This document shows positions 23,600-33,579 of a DNA stretch of 64,000 nt, in pieces; the first letter of the stretch is position 1, and each line of letters starts with the position of its first letter. The notes under the pieces are model-generated. The model searched no databases, was not told the origin of the DNA, and saw only the letters and a program-made list of their open reading frames with translations. Origin of the DNA: Massospora cicadina (lineage: Eukaryota; Entomophthoromycota; Entomophthoromycetes; Entomophthorales; Entomophthoraceae); the NCBI GenBank assembly GCA_022478985.1, contig JAKSZP010009312.1, positions 1 through 64,000 of the forward strand, given 5' to 3'. Position numbers and translations under genes: made by a program.

Positions 23600-25870
23600 G
23601 AACATAAATGGAGTAAGAGCATACCGCCTTTACTCCATCTGCTCTTTTCCCACCTCATTGTTGCTGTTGATTTCTAGAGCAACGTTGAACTTGGTCTTAT
23701 TGTCTAACTGTCTGTATTATAGGCTATCAAAATTTCCCTTTTAACCACAGTTATGGCATGTAATAAGATCTAGCTGCTGTTTTTGGTCAACTTTTTGATT
23801 TGTGGTCGGAAATTTTTCCATTAGTTGAACATGATGTTATTTTTCTGGTCTAAAATTCGAAATAATTTCTGATCTTTGGCTTATTAGGAGCGTTGAGACT
23901 GCTAGCCAGCTTCTCAAGTAATTGGTAAGCCATTGAGTTTCCTATTTCTCTATTGAATGCTGATATCATGACATGGTGCAAGTCACGATAGGGCATGACT
24001 GCATGCTCTAATGCAATCTTAGATCAATTTTAATCATTGTGTTAAGCCTAATCAAGACTTGTGCCTAATGGAAAAATCTGTCAGCAAAGTCCTTAATAGT
24101 CTCATTCTGTCTAAATTCAATATTGAGATGCTCCGTTTTTTGTGCAGATAATTTTCTAGGCCTCCAATATGTTTGATCACCACAACTTTGGCATCCATAT
24201 GGGACCAGTCGTCACCCAAGTAGGGTATAACGAGGTCGCAGCTTTGGGCATTAATTGAATTGATTATTGCTGATCACTTTTGCATGGTTTGATGCTCTCC
24301 AAATTGTTTTTTTTTCAAAATATCTCAAGAAAAGAGTGAACGTTACCATTCTATCAAACTTTGGTAAGTTTAGAGGTTTGAATTCATCTCACCTTGCTTT
24401 AGTAATAGGAGTCTCACTTCTACTATTTGAACACTTTGGCAAAGCATCAGTCGAATTTAGCCTTTTTCCTGTTGGGGTATATGTAGTCAGTGTTGATTCC
24501 AGAACTTTAGGCATAGGACATATGTTCAAAATATTAGTTTCTGCATCAGTATATATTCCCAATGACTCAAAATCATGATATTGCTCCAAACTGTTAGATT
24601 TCAATACTTGGATTTGGCACTAATTTGGTTTTCCAAGTCATTTCTGGCTGAATGGACAAAGCTTCTTTTCAATTTCTCCATCGTCAAAGCTAGGTGAGCA
24701 GTACAACTTTTTTGAGGGATTTAGATTATTTTTTAAGGTTGTAATGTTCCTTTAATAAAACTTAATTGGACGTTATGCATTATTAGCTTCTTCCATATTA
24801 TCTAATCTGGAATGTGCCTTTGATAATTGCATTCTGAGTTCCCAATTATCCTGAAAGATTTCGGCATTTCTTGCCTGCAATCTTGACACAATAGTCCAAA
24901 TTTTTGAAAATTCCTCTTTAATCTGAGCATCATCTTCTTCCCAATTTAAGACTGCTGGTAATGGCACAAGATCTTTGATGTTCTTGTTTAAAATACCCAA
25001 CTCAGTCCAAATATAAAACTCAGAGTGAATATGCATTGAATTAAGTCCAAGTGTTCTTTTTGCCCAAAGTAGCCTGTGTGGTGAATCGTTCTGTCTAGGA
25101 TAATAGGAAAACAGAGTAAGTTTTTGCTTTTTGACAGAGGTAATCATTTTTTGTATTCATTCACGTGATAGCCATTGTGAGCAAGAACTTTCACAGCTAT
25201 CTTTGGGACTCCTACGTTTAGTAGCTCCTCAAGGGTTTTTAGTCTTTATAAGCTTCGTTGGAAAGTACTGTAATATCCACATTTGCTTTTCAAAGTTTGG
25301 TAAAATTGTAATTTAATTTTTCAAGTAGAGCATTTTAAAAAGATTGTTCCTCCCCTTGTACACAAAAGATTTCCGTGAGTTCCAGATTTTGTCTAATAAG
25401 GATTCGCTGGATATGCCTGAATTGGGTTGGACAAAGGTAACCAGGAATTCAAAAGTTGCTTGACTGTTTGTGAGACGTCTGGCGGAACTACCATGGTTGC
25501 ATCACATTAATTTTTGTATATCTTCATCTTTAATGCCTGATCTTTGAGGTGGTAGAACAGGCTGAAAGAAGGATCAATTCGTGAGGTAATAATCCTAAGT
25601 CCTTGGTATAAAGCCTGCACCATGGCCTTAACGCTTTTAGACGTAAGATCAAAAGGGCTTGTTGCATCTACATGAGCTCCCCTTATTGTGATAAAATCCA
25701 GGGAGTAGGAGGTACCCACACCTGAGCCTTGGAAGCTAGTATAAAAATAATCAGAGTTTCTTGTCAATAGTTTCCATCTCCTTTTTACTTCCTCTTCTTG
25801 CTGAGTATGCCAAGAACTAATTTGCGTGGGTCCATTTTAGAGAGTGTCACACTTTTGAGTGAGCACTAGT
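23600..25870 (-). pseudogene. gag: Gypsy-E gag remnant
   Basis: Starts in the PBS (V-L-T-Q-K-C-D-T-L frame). The N-terminal region 25,767-25,507 is open (86 codons: MTRNSDYFYTSFQGSGV...). A coiled-coil-like block is at 25,147-24,773 (LQARNAEIFQDNWELRMQ, helical). Near 23,760 a degraded nucleocapsid knuckle reads CHNCG-KGNFDS, with the later His and Cys lost. The arrangement of N-terminal domain, coiled coil and single knuckle parallels Gypsy-A gag. Confidence 0.6.
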
Positions 25871-25878
25871 TGTCAAAT
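25862..25878 (-). promoter_or_regulatory. Primer-binding site of Gypsy-E
   Basis: Two bases after the LTR end (TTTGACA, AC) the minus strand reads TAGTGCTCACTCAAAAG. It is the same site as in TRIM-1 (TGGTGCTCACT), with one G-to-A change in TGG and a diverged 3' half. Confidence 0.6.
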
Positions 25879-25880
25879 CC

Positions 25881-26948
25881 AAGGATCGCTTGTATGAAAA
25901 ATAAAATCCTATACTTCTAATTGGGAAAAAGTTCAGTCAAAAAATTCTTGATTTTAGCCTGTGTTTTATGGTATTTTGATTGTTTGGAAGCTTACTAGGC
26001 TTATCTAAAATTATTTGACTAATATGATTAATTTTAGGTGAATTTTCCCTTTGAATTTAAGAACTTTTACCAAGGCATGAAAAGGTACAAGCTGAAGTTT
26101 TCTGACTTAACAGCTTGTTGACACTCTCTAAGAAAAGGCTTTGATAAAAACGGTTAAAAAGAGAAATAGCAAATTATATATCTATTAGGAGTTAACTTGG
26201 ATAATAATCTCATTAGGCAAGGCGCTGGTATTTATACCTATAGGGCATCTCCTGGCCTAATATGAGCACACAAGTCCAGAAGATAATTATTTTCCACCAC
26301 AATTCAGCTCTTAAACTGATACAACTATGATCTATTTCTAGGCTATGGTGGCAAAATTACTCTTAGAATCAAGAAGTTTTCAGGGGCAAAATAGCAACAC
26401 AAACAGAATGATTGTCCTAAAAACCAACCCAATTTGAGTTTTTTCATACAGCTGATAAACTAAAACTTCTGGGAAATTTGGCATCAATTTCAAGCAAATG
26501 ACATACCCTTAATTTAGACGCCAGCAGGACTCTTGATAGCACTAGGTACTCCCATTTGGGTGGTCCATGTGCAAGTGCTATTGTACTGATTATGAGGATC
26601 ACCATACAAAAACTACTATAGGGCAGGAAACTGATTGCAAAAGTATCATGTCAATCTTATAATTGTATTTGCCCATGGAATTTTAAATCTATTTTAGGGC
26701 TAATCCCAAGATATTTTCTTTATAAAATATATTATCAATAATATGCCCAATTAATTGGGACTAATAGCCGAGTTGTTATGAGTATAATTCTCCTAAATTG
26801 ATTATAGGATATTCAGCCTGAGTCGTTATATGTTTAATTGGCCATAGTTGATTGTTAGGGTAATCAGCTCAAGTTTTAGAGAGAGTAATCAGCCTGAATT
26901 GATGGTTGTTGAAGGGTTTACTTTCAGATCAACCATCAGAATCTGACA
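25881..26948 (-). repeat. 5' LTR of Gypsy-E
   Basis: 1,068 bp, from TGTCAAATCC to AATCTGACA in plus orientation. Its 3' two thirds (plus orientation) match both parts of the left LTR. The base after it begins GGTGT, possibly the target duplication. Confidence 0.78.
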
Positions 26949-27997
26949 GGTGTATTGTCAGAGGTCACAAAAAACTAAGGTCAGTCAATATCATGGTAAT
27001 CATATAAGTTTGTTCTAAATCATAGACTACTTAAGAGAGTTGAATGGGTTGATCTTGGTCAGCGTTGGGCCAGAAACAGTCGAAGAATTCTTAAATTGGG
27101 GTAAAATGATCTGACAAACTGGTAACTAAAGCCTTTTGACGGGTGTTTTGGTGATAATTTATTTGGAAGATGATCTGGGTGGTTGGAACTGAATACCTGA
27201 TGCCATGATAGCTGTATTTACAACTCATAAGAGAGTGGGAGGTTGATAGATCCCCTATCAAAAATTCTTCTGGGGCAACAGTGGGCGTTGGTGGAGGGAT
27301 GAGGTAAGAGACTACTTTGGCGGCAATGGAGAAACATTAATTGCAAGTGATCAATGCACAAAGGGCAGACATATGGCCATTATAAATGCAGGCCAATAAG
27401 ATTGATGAGAGTAAGCCGCTGACAGTGTGGAGGAAACTGCAAGGTGAGTGTCCTGGTTATAGAGGGGGAGATGTTGCCAAAGTGCGAGGCACATCAAGAT
27501 AGCTGGCCCAGTGGGACCACAAACTGCAAAGTGGGATCAACGCTATAATTGGCTAACCCCTCTATAAGCTCATTATGGATCTGCTCAGGTGAGAGGTGGT
27601 TAGGAAAGGCAGAAACTAAACCACCACGCTGACTTCAACTGGTAGCCAAGTTTAAATGTAGGGATATGGGTATTTATTTAAAGATAAGAGGCATTTTTGC
27701 TGATGCCATTATGTGCACTATAGGACAATCCAAGGTTGAAGTACCCCTTAATGGGGAAAAAATCAATAATGCAGGCAGTTTTAAAAACCGCCTCAGACAT
27801 ATTGATGATGGCTTCACTCACATATGGAAAGAAGTTTAATAGATGTCCTATAGGCCAAAGTTCAGGTTGCTCAAAGTTGCAGGTGTCAAACGTGTTGACG
27901 TAGGAATATAAAGCACATCAGCAAAGGAGTTAGTTGTTGACTTTTATGTAAAAATTTAGGATTTGACTATTAAAGTGTTTGGAAGAAAGATAGAGAA
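26949..27997 (-). mobile_element. GOR-2, 3'-truncated gag-only retroposon
   Basis: Homologous to GOR-1, in the same orientation. The block 27,500-27,850 aligns with 12,660-13,000 (for example GGGACCACAAACTGCAAA against GGGACCACAAATTGTAAG, and GATGATGGCTTCACTCA near the signature region). The 5' end near 27,997 reads ATTCTCTATCTTTC, close to the family start. The 3' part is missing: the sequence abuts the right LTR of Gypsy-E at 26,948, so Gypsy-E probably landed in this copy. The element is more decayed and AT-rich than the other GOR copies. No intact frame remains; a possible knuckle remnant (CPLCIDHL) is near 27,350. Confidence 0.65.
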
Positions 27998-28039
27998 TAA
28001 GTATAATTTTTTAATAATCTTGTTAATTTTGTAGATCTT

Positions 28040-28576
28040 TTCTTTACTCAGTTTTTTTTCAGAGTATAAATGAAAAAGAAAAAATCTCAGAGATACAAAT
28101 ACTATCCTAAAGATTAAGAAGATCTGTTTTTAAAGTAAAGTCAATTATTGTATACTAAAGGTTACTTTCAACAAGATCAATTAGAAACTTATTGATCTAT
28201 CAATTAATGTGTGGGCAATTACTTCCAAACCTCCTGAGAAGGATAGTGCTATCTCCTCAGGAACTAAAAAACTAAAGCATGATAGTGCGAGGAAGAAATT
28301 ATATCAGGTTAATCTGTCATTAAAAATTTATGTCAATAAAGCTATAAACGAATACAAGTTCCTTTATACTATCACCTCTCTATGCTTGTAGAATTCTTAT
28401 TTTTAAACTCAAAGATATCTTCCTTACATTTTTCTCCTGAAATCCACTTCAACACGTCCCATTAATAGCAGCAATCCTAATGAGTTTTTTGACATGAACT
28501 TGTAGACATCAACACCTAAACCACCACTACACCTTTAATATCCCATCTTAGTACTACTGGTATTCTGGTATTGACA
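28040..28576 (+). repeat. 5' LTR of Gypsy-C (start approximate)
   Basis: Aligns with 38,130-38,377 and, continuing, with 44,346-44,600. The end is placed at TATTGACA. A short frame of 60 codons at 28,209-28,391 lies within it and is probably fortuitous. Confidence 0.65.
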
Positions 28577-29113
28577 AAATTATATTGGTTAAAAAAGTCC
28601 ACCATATTCTTTAATTGAATTTGGCAGGCGTCAATGCTATATTCTATCTTATAGATTCCAATTCTCTGATAAAATGGGCCTACAACTCAAGTACATATTA
28701 TTAATTTAGACAACTTCGGCCTAAGACCTATTTCACAGTATTTTTACCTACAAGATGACTTTATATAAAGTGAAATGTTACTTACACTTTGTGGTGGTCA
28801 CATTATTAAGCATGCCCCAATTCCTACAGACACTGCTCAGAAAGTGATGGCAATAGAGATCGGTTTAATGGTAATACTCTAAGCTAGGTACAAGTGCTTT
28901 AGATAAGAATGATCTTTTACATTGAATAAAAAGCGTTAAAAAGTCAGTTGTTAAGTTCAAAGACCCCAAAAGTACCAAATTACAGATGCAGATTGATATG
29001 ATGAATCTTCACCAGGAAAGCCAAAGAATTGAGAAGTACATATAGATGTTCTTTAAGTCTTCCAGAAGATAGAGTAAATCAATGAAATTCAAGTGCTATA
29101 GTATAGACAAGGG
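28577..29113 (+). other. Gypsy-C internal sequence before TRIM-1, no recognisable coding
   Basis: This should be the gag leader of Gypsy-C. It is AT-rich and full of stops in all frames. I recognise no domain. Confidence 0.45.
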
Positions 29114-30364
29114 TGTTACAAATTTTGCAATCTATACGTTCTTTACTCTGCTAGTGTGAAAGGCCAACAATTTGAAGAATGCTGACCCTTGATATTTTGC
29201 CTTCACCATCTAACTTTCAATACAAGTTTGCACAGCAACTCCTCTTCACAACAAAGCCACTATCTCCACCCTTGGAAAATAATTAACAGTAGCAGGACAG
29301 AGCTCTGCATCTACATGGGCATACAGCTCTGTCCCGTTCATCTCTTAATAAGGTTGAGTTAATTGTCCTAGTCCCTCATTGTCAGTAGCCAGTCGTGCAA
29401 GTTCACATGAGGTTTCTTATAGCTCCATATATGGGAGTGGAGGCGTCATCCTTTCCCTAGGTGCGCTTGCCTAGCATCTTTACTTTAGGCTAGTTAACCT
29501 TACTTATAAAATGTCAAGCGTTGCAATAACTCTTAAATCACAAATAAAAGTATGTAAAAGAAAGATCTTTATTCATAAAGAATTGGGGTCTTTATACTTA
29601 GGCATTTAAGGGCAATCAATTGCTTGCCTATCAAAATAACATCAGTTAACTTGCCAGCTAGCCTCCTTAAATACATTCAGCATTGATCACCAACAACTAT
29701 AAATCAATGATCCTCATCATTAGGGGGTCTGGTATAGTGGGATGGGTGTCCCGCTATTGCCCCTCACAATGCAGGTTCAAATCCCGTAGTGGCCTAAATT
29801 ATATTTTTGAATCCCCCCTTGGGTTGGGACCATCTAGTACTAAAAAAATGATCCTCATCATTGGTTGATAGTAAATCCTAATAAATTAAAAACTAAAATT
29901 TATTGTATTGTCCTCAGAATCAAATGCCATTAAATATTAATAAAAATCAAATACAAAATAATTGATTATTCTTAGTATCAATTGCCATAAACCTAAAGCC
30001 TAGGTGATGAATAGGAATAGAATTCCTGACTATCAAAACCCTTATCATCAATTGACATAACATTTTTGGTATTCTTTGGAATCAGCCGCTGGTAAAACCT
30101 AATAACTCTTTATCAAAACCATTACTCAATTTTCAGCATCTTTGCTTGTAAATCTTAATACTTGGATTTACTAATGATTTGTCCCAATGCTCTGTAAATG
30201 GCTGGACAGTAATGTAGATCTCCTAATTGAACAAGGGACTAGAGCGTTATTTAAAATTACTTAACATATCAAAATTAGGTAAATTAATTAGCAGCAACCC
30301 TGACTAATTTAAACACTAATTCATGATCTATAGGAAAATTTGAAATCCTGTTAAAATCCCAACA
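29114..30364 (-). repeat. 3' LTR of TRIM-1, carrying SINE-1
   Basis: Homologous to 30,682-31,782. Shared blocks include TACTCTGCTAGTGTG, GTCCCTCATTGTCAGTAGCC, AGAAAGATCTTTA, CAAAATAAT and CTGACTAATTTAA. It ends AATCCCAACA at 30,364. Confidence 0.85.
29722..29846 (+). mobile_element. SINE-1, tRNA-derived short retroposon
   Basis: A 125-bp insert with a perfect 16-bp duplication AATGATCCTCATCATT at 29,706-29,721 and 29,847-29,862. The 5' part is tRNA-like: GGGGGTCTGGTATAGTGGG resembles an A box and GGTTCAAATCC (about 29,773) a B box of an RNA polymerase III promoter. The 3' part, ending TTGGGTTGGGACCATCTAGT then ACTAAAAAAA, is not tRNA-like and recurs in a truncated copy at 45,197-45,243. It sits inside the TRIM-1 left LTR; the right LTR lacks it. 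Confidence 0.85.
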
Positions 30365-30417
30365 CATCCTCTGGCTTAATCAGATTGTATCCCCTAAAGT
30401 GGCTACTGCACCACATG

Positions 30418-30681
30418 CTAAGAATCTCCAGGCTCCATGACTTTGTTCATCAACGCTATGTTAGGGAGTTTCATTAAACTAACTTCCATCTCTAAAAGGT
30501 CATTGAAAAAGAAGAAATGAGACTCTGGTAAAATCATTTTGGGAACGTAGTGGCAGCTCCATGGGTAAACGGGCACAATCTTTCCAAAAAAATGATGGCG
30601 TGAAGTCACATCTAACAACCTAGAAATTTGCATCTGGCCGTCAAGCAGCACACTAGCAGTGCCCCCTGCAGTGAGCACCAT
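30418..30681 (-). CDS. TRIM-1 internal ORF, 87 residues, starts in the primer-binding site
   Basis: The ATG is formed by the single base after the LTR plus the TGG of the PBS. The first residues MVLTAGGT are encoded by the PBS itself. The frame then runs uninterrupted through 264 of the 317 internal bases and stops about 50 bp short of the 3' LTR. The remainder (SVLLDGQMQISRLLDVTSR...) has a hydrophobic middle with FFFFNDLLEMEVSLMKL, but no motif I know. The context ACAATGG is a good initiation context. MVLT/MVTT-type starts also occur in element H and can be read in Gypsy-E and, after one base change, Gypsy-A2, suggesting a shared Gag N-terminus. A remnant of gag is the likeliest origin; chance cannot be excluded. 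Confidence 0.5.
   Translation of the reverse strand: MVLTAGGTASVLLDGQMQISRLLDVTSRHHFFGKIVPVYPWSCHYVPKMILPESHFFFFNDLLEMEVSLMKLPNIALMNKVMEPGDS
30661..30680 (-). promoter_or_regulatory. Primer-binding site of TRIM-1
   Basis: One base after the LTR terminus (TTAACA, A) the minus strand reads TGGTGCTCACTGCAGGGGGC. It matches the PBS of Gypsy-A2, Gypsy-E and element H. Confidence 0.82.
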
Positions 30682-31782
30682 TGTTAAAAATTTTATAATC
30701 CATATATTTTATACTCTGCTAGTGTGGTAGGCCAACAACATGAAGATTGCTTGCCCTTACTCTTTCACCTTCACCAACTACCTTTCCCTACAGGTTCATA
30801 AAGCAACTCCCTACCACAGCAAAGCCAACAACTTCACCCTTGGACGATTAACTACAGTTGCATGACAGAGATCTATACACAACAGGGCGGCTCATCTCTG
30901 TCCTTTCCATCACTAACGGTATGTTGGGATTAATTGTCCTTAGTCCCTCATTGTCAGTAGCCTGTAAAGTCCACATGTGATTTCTCATAGTTCCAGATAT
31001 GGGAGTGGTAGGGCGGACCATTGCCATATTCACTTAACCAGCATCTATATCTCATGGTTCTTTATTACTACTTTTTAAATGTCAAATATCGCAGTAATTC
31101 TTAAAACACAGGTAAAAAAGGCAAAAGAAAGATCTTTAAAAAGGGGGGAGCTTGGGTTATACATAGGTGAAAAATGGCAATCAAATGCCCGTCTATCAAA
31201 TAACATCAGCATTGCTTGCTGGCAAATATTCATCATTATCCTTGGCACTGAACTCCACCAAACGTAAATTAACTGTCCTCTGCATCCATTGTCAGTAATT
31301 CTAATAATTCCAAAATATTAAAACTTATTGAGTTTTCCTTGGCATAAATTGCTGATAAATCTTAGTAAGAACCTATTACAAAATAATTTATTATTTTTAG
31401 CATCAATTACCAGTAATCCTAAGAACCTAGGTGAAAATGGAAATATGATGTCTTCCTATCAAACGTTTGGTATCAATTGCCATACCATTTGTAATTTTGC
31501 ATCAATCATTGGTAAATCCTAAAAAATAAATTATTACACTATTAATCTATTTTTAGAATCAAATTCTAGTATATCAGGATGCTTCTAAAGTTTCAGAGAC
31601 TTCGGCCTATGATTTAGAAACTATAGGACACCAAAATAGCTAAACTTAATTGAATAAGAAGCAAAATAAGATATGAAAATTAAACACATTATAAATTAGA
31701 AACTAAAATGGCAGCCATGCCTGACTAATTTAACACTAATAAAAATCCATATGAAAATTGTAATCAGATTAAAATCCCCACA
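30682..31782 (-). repeat. 5' LTR of TRIM-1
   Basis: 1,101 bp, from TGTTAAAAATTTTATAATC to AATCCCCACA in plus orientation. It lacks the SINE present in its partner. Confidence 0.87.
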
Positions 31783-32869
31783 AAGCGCTATATTAAACAC
31801 GACTAAGTTGATATAACACCTTATCACGTTGCCTTTGAGGGATTGCTGGGAATTACTTTAATTTGAATGGGAAGAACACATAAGGGCAAGGGCTCACTTT
31901 CTACAAATGAGTACCTAACAATTTCAATGTAGAGTATCAATGTTATTTTTATTTAAATGTGTTGTATTACATATGTTATGATCCTAGATATTTAGCAATA
32001 CAAGTTTTAAGGAAGAGAAATCTCCTCAGAAAAACCAAGTATATAATTAATCTCAGCCTTCTTTGGATTTCCTGAAATTTATAAGATAGAAAATAGAAAT
32101 AACATGCTGAATCTTTAATTATGGCGGGTCTCCCAGAAGGTTTATATCATAAGTAATGTTAAAATGGTTGAGTGTGGCTATGGAGACTAAGGAATTAACT
32201 GTGATATTATGAAATGGGGAGTAATAACTTGCTTATTTCTGTTCCCATCCTATTTCCAAAATTAGTTATTAAAACTTAGTTTGAAATCTGGATAATAAAA
32301 ATCACAGCAGTCCTTATCCTTAGCTTTCCCCAATTTTCCTGTATGGAGATTAAGCATGGCTATCTCTGGAACATTATCAAGAGCAAGATGGGTGGGACGT
32401 GAGAAATGGGTGCTCTAGAAAGGTAGTTCTCCAGGGCTATATGTTGTGGAAACTTTCAGGTTTTATCAAAGACGTGTAAAGCTTCTTTTCCAGTATACCT
32501 TTAAACTTTATATTCAAAGTATATTGAAGAAGAGGTGTAGAAGCGGTCACCCCACATACTACTTTAAACATGTAATAATTTGGTAGAAGGGGAACAGATT
32601 ACTCATGGAATAGTCTATATCTGTAAACCATGACAACATGTGTCGTTGCGCAAGTACTTGCTTACTAGGTTGGAAAAGGTTTTATTTTGTTGCACTTTCT
32701 CCTTTCTCATCATCACTTCTGTTTATAAGGATTAAAGTTAGAAGGGTGCATTTCTATTTAATTTACATAATTTGCACAATATTATTATCACCAAGAACTA
32801 ATGCTCATTGCAAATTCTGAGGGCTTAAATGAGAACTGTCTGAGACAACAATTTTTTTAAAGGTGAACC
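31783..32869 (+). other. Gypsy-C internal sequence between TRIM-1 and RT
   Basis: About 1.1 kb of AT-rich sequence where gag, protease and the start of RT of Gypsy-C would be expected. No domain is recognisable. The small frame at 32,638-32,820 shows no motif. Confidence 0.4.
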
Positions 32870-33579
32870 TGCGCAATGCATCTAATTAATCTGGATTAGG
32901 GAGGGCGATTAATGGAAAAAAGCTTCAGACGCAGTATAAGTTGTTTGAGTATCTCTTCATTCCGTTTAGACTGTGCAACGCTCCAAGAATAATTTTGAAG
33001 ATAATTAAGATGGTACTGGGTGGGTACATGGACTGGTTCTTTGTGGTCGACTTGGACAATTTAAAGTGTTTAGAAAGTCTCCTGATAAATATATTTCTCA
33101 TATAAATTTGCCCTTTGAGAGATTTCAGAGGTATGACTTTTACATCAAGCTATTAAGGTGTGATTTTGTGCAGAAAGAAATCAAGTATATGTGCTATGTT
33201 ATGTTCATGAATGGGTTTACCATGACACCAAGCAAGTGGATGCCATCAAGTCTTGTCCCAAAAATAATTAGAAGGATGTTTGCAGTTTTCTAGGCATAGT
33301 GTATTTAAGCAGGGATTCTATTGATATTTTTTTTCAATTGCATTACCCTTGAGCATATAAAGTCAGAAAGAGTTTCAGTGATAATCTCAAACTTTTTTAT
33401 GACTTAAGGTCGCATTTATATACAATCCAGTGTTGGCCAAATTAACTATGATAAGCTTTTCATAGTTAAGAAAAACTCTTGAATGTGCGCTTGTGGGTTG
33501 TTTGCAGTTGAGGGTGATAGTATCCTGCATCCCATAATCTACTATCCCATGAATTTTATCATGTCTGAATATGATCAAG
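32870..33579 (+). pseudogene. pol: Gypsy-C RT and start of RNase H, cut by GOR-3
   Basis: Reverse transcriptase palm: YKLFEYLFIPFRLCNAP (about 32,935-32,990), GGYMDWFFVVDLDNLK at 33,024-33,067 (the YLDD position reads DLDN), then FERFQRYDFYIKLLRCDFVQ (33,110-33,175) and the thumb-connection block. RNase H begins around 33,430 (NPVLAK) and continues through VEGDSILHPIIYYPMNF at 33,510-33,560 to MSEYDQ at 33,563-33,580, where GOR-3 interrupts it. The sequence resumes at 35,474 as EYDQAIYDKEMLKIF, so removal of GOR-3 and one TSD copy restores the frame locally. Other stops and frameshifts remain. Confidence 0.82.

Larger units (their letters stand above)
8726..26948 (-). mobile_element. Gypsy-E, Ty3/gypsy element split by Gypsy-A2
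   Basis: A minus-strand element. The right (5') LTR is 25,881-26,948; then come a PBS, gag, protease, RT, RNase H and integrase reading leftward to about 20,120, then the left (3') LTR. The left LTR is in two parts, about 8,726-9,693 and 19,217-19,538, separated by the complete Gypsy-A2 element with a perfect TCCAT duplication. The 9,270-9,690 part matches 26,310-26,660 and the 19,220-19,538 part matches 26,690-26,948, so joined they reproduce the right LTR. The left start is uncertain (8,726 or about 8,878). Confidence 0.78.
29114..31782 (-). mobile_element. TRIM-1, minimal LTR element with a 317-bp interior
   Basis: Two direct repeats, 29,114-30,364 and 30,682-31,782, start TGTTAMAAATTTT and end CC(A/C)ACA in plus orientation, so each is an LTR with TG...CA ends. 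The left one is 1,251 bp because it contains a SINE with its TSD; without that it is about 1.1 kb, matching the right one (1,101 bp). Imperfect 5-bp flanks AAGGG (29,109-29,113) and AAGCG (31,783-31,787) fit a target duplication. The interior (30,365-30,681) has a PBS on the minus strand next to the right LTR and one 87-codon frame. There is no protease, RT or integrase, so it must have been mobilised in trans. Confidence 0.85.

Noticed and set aside
29722..29797. A tRNA gene
   Set aside because: A- and B-box-like blocks are present, but the stems pair poorly, the sequence continues into a non-tRNA tail that recurs at 45,197, and a perfect 16-bp TSD brackets the whole unit. It is a SINE, not a tRNA gene.
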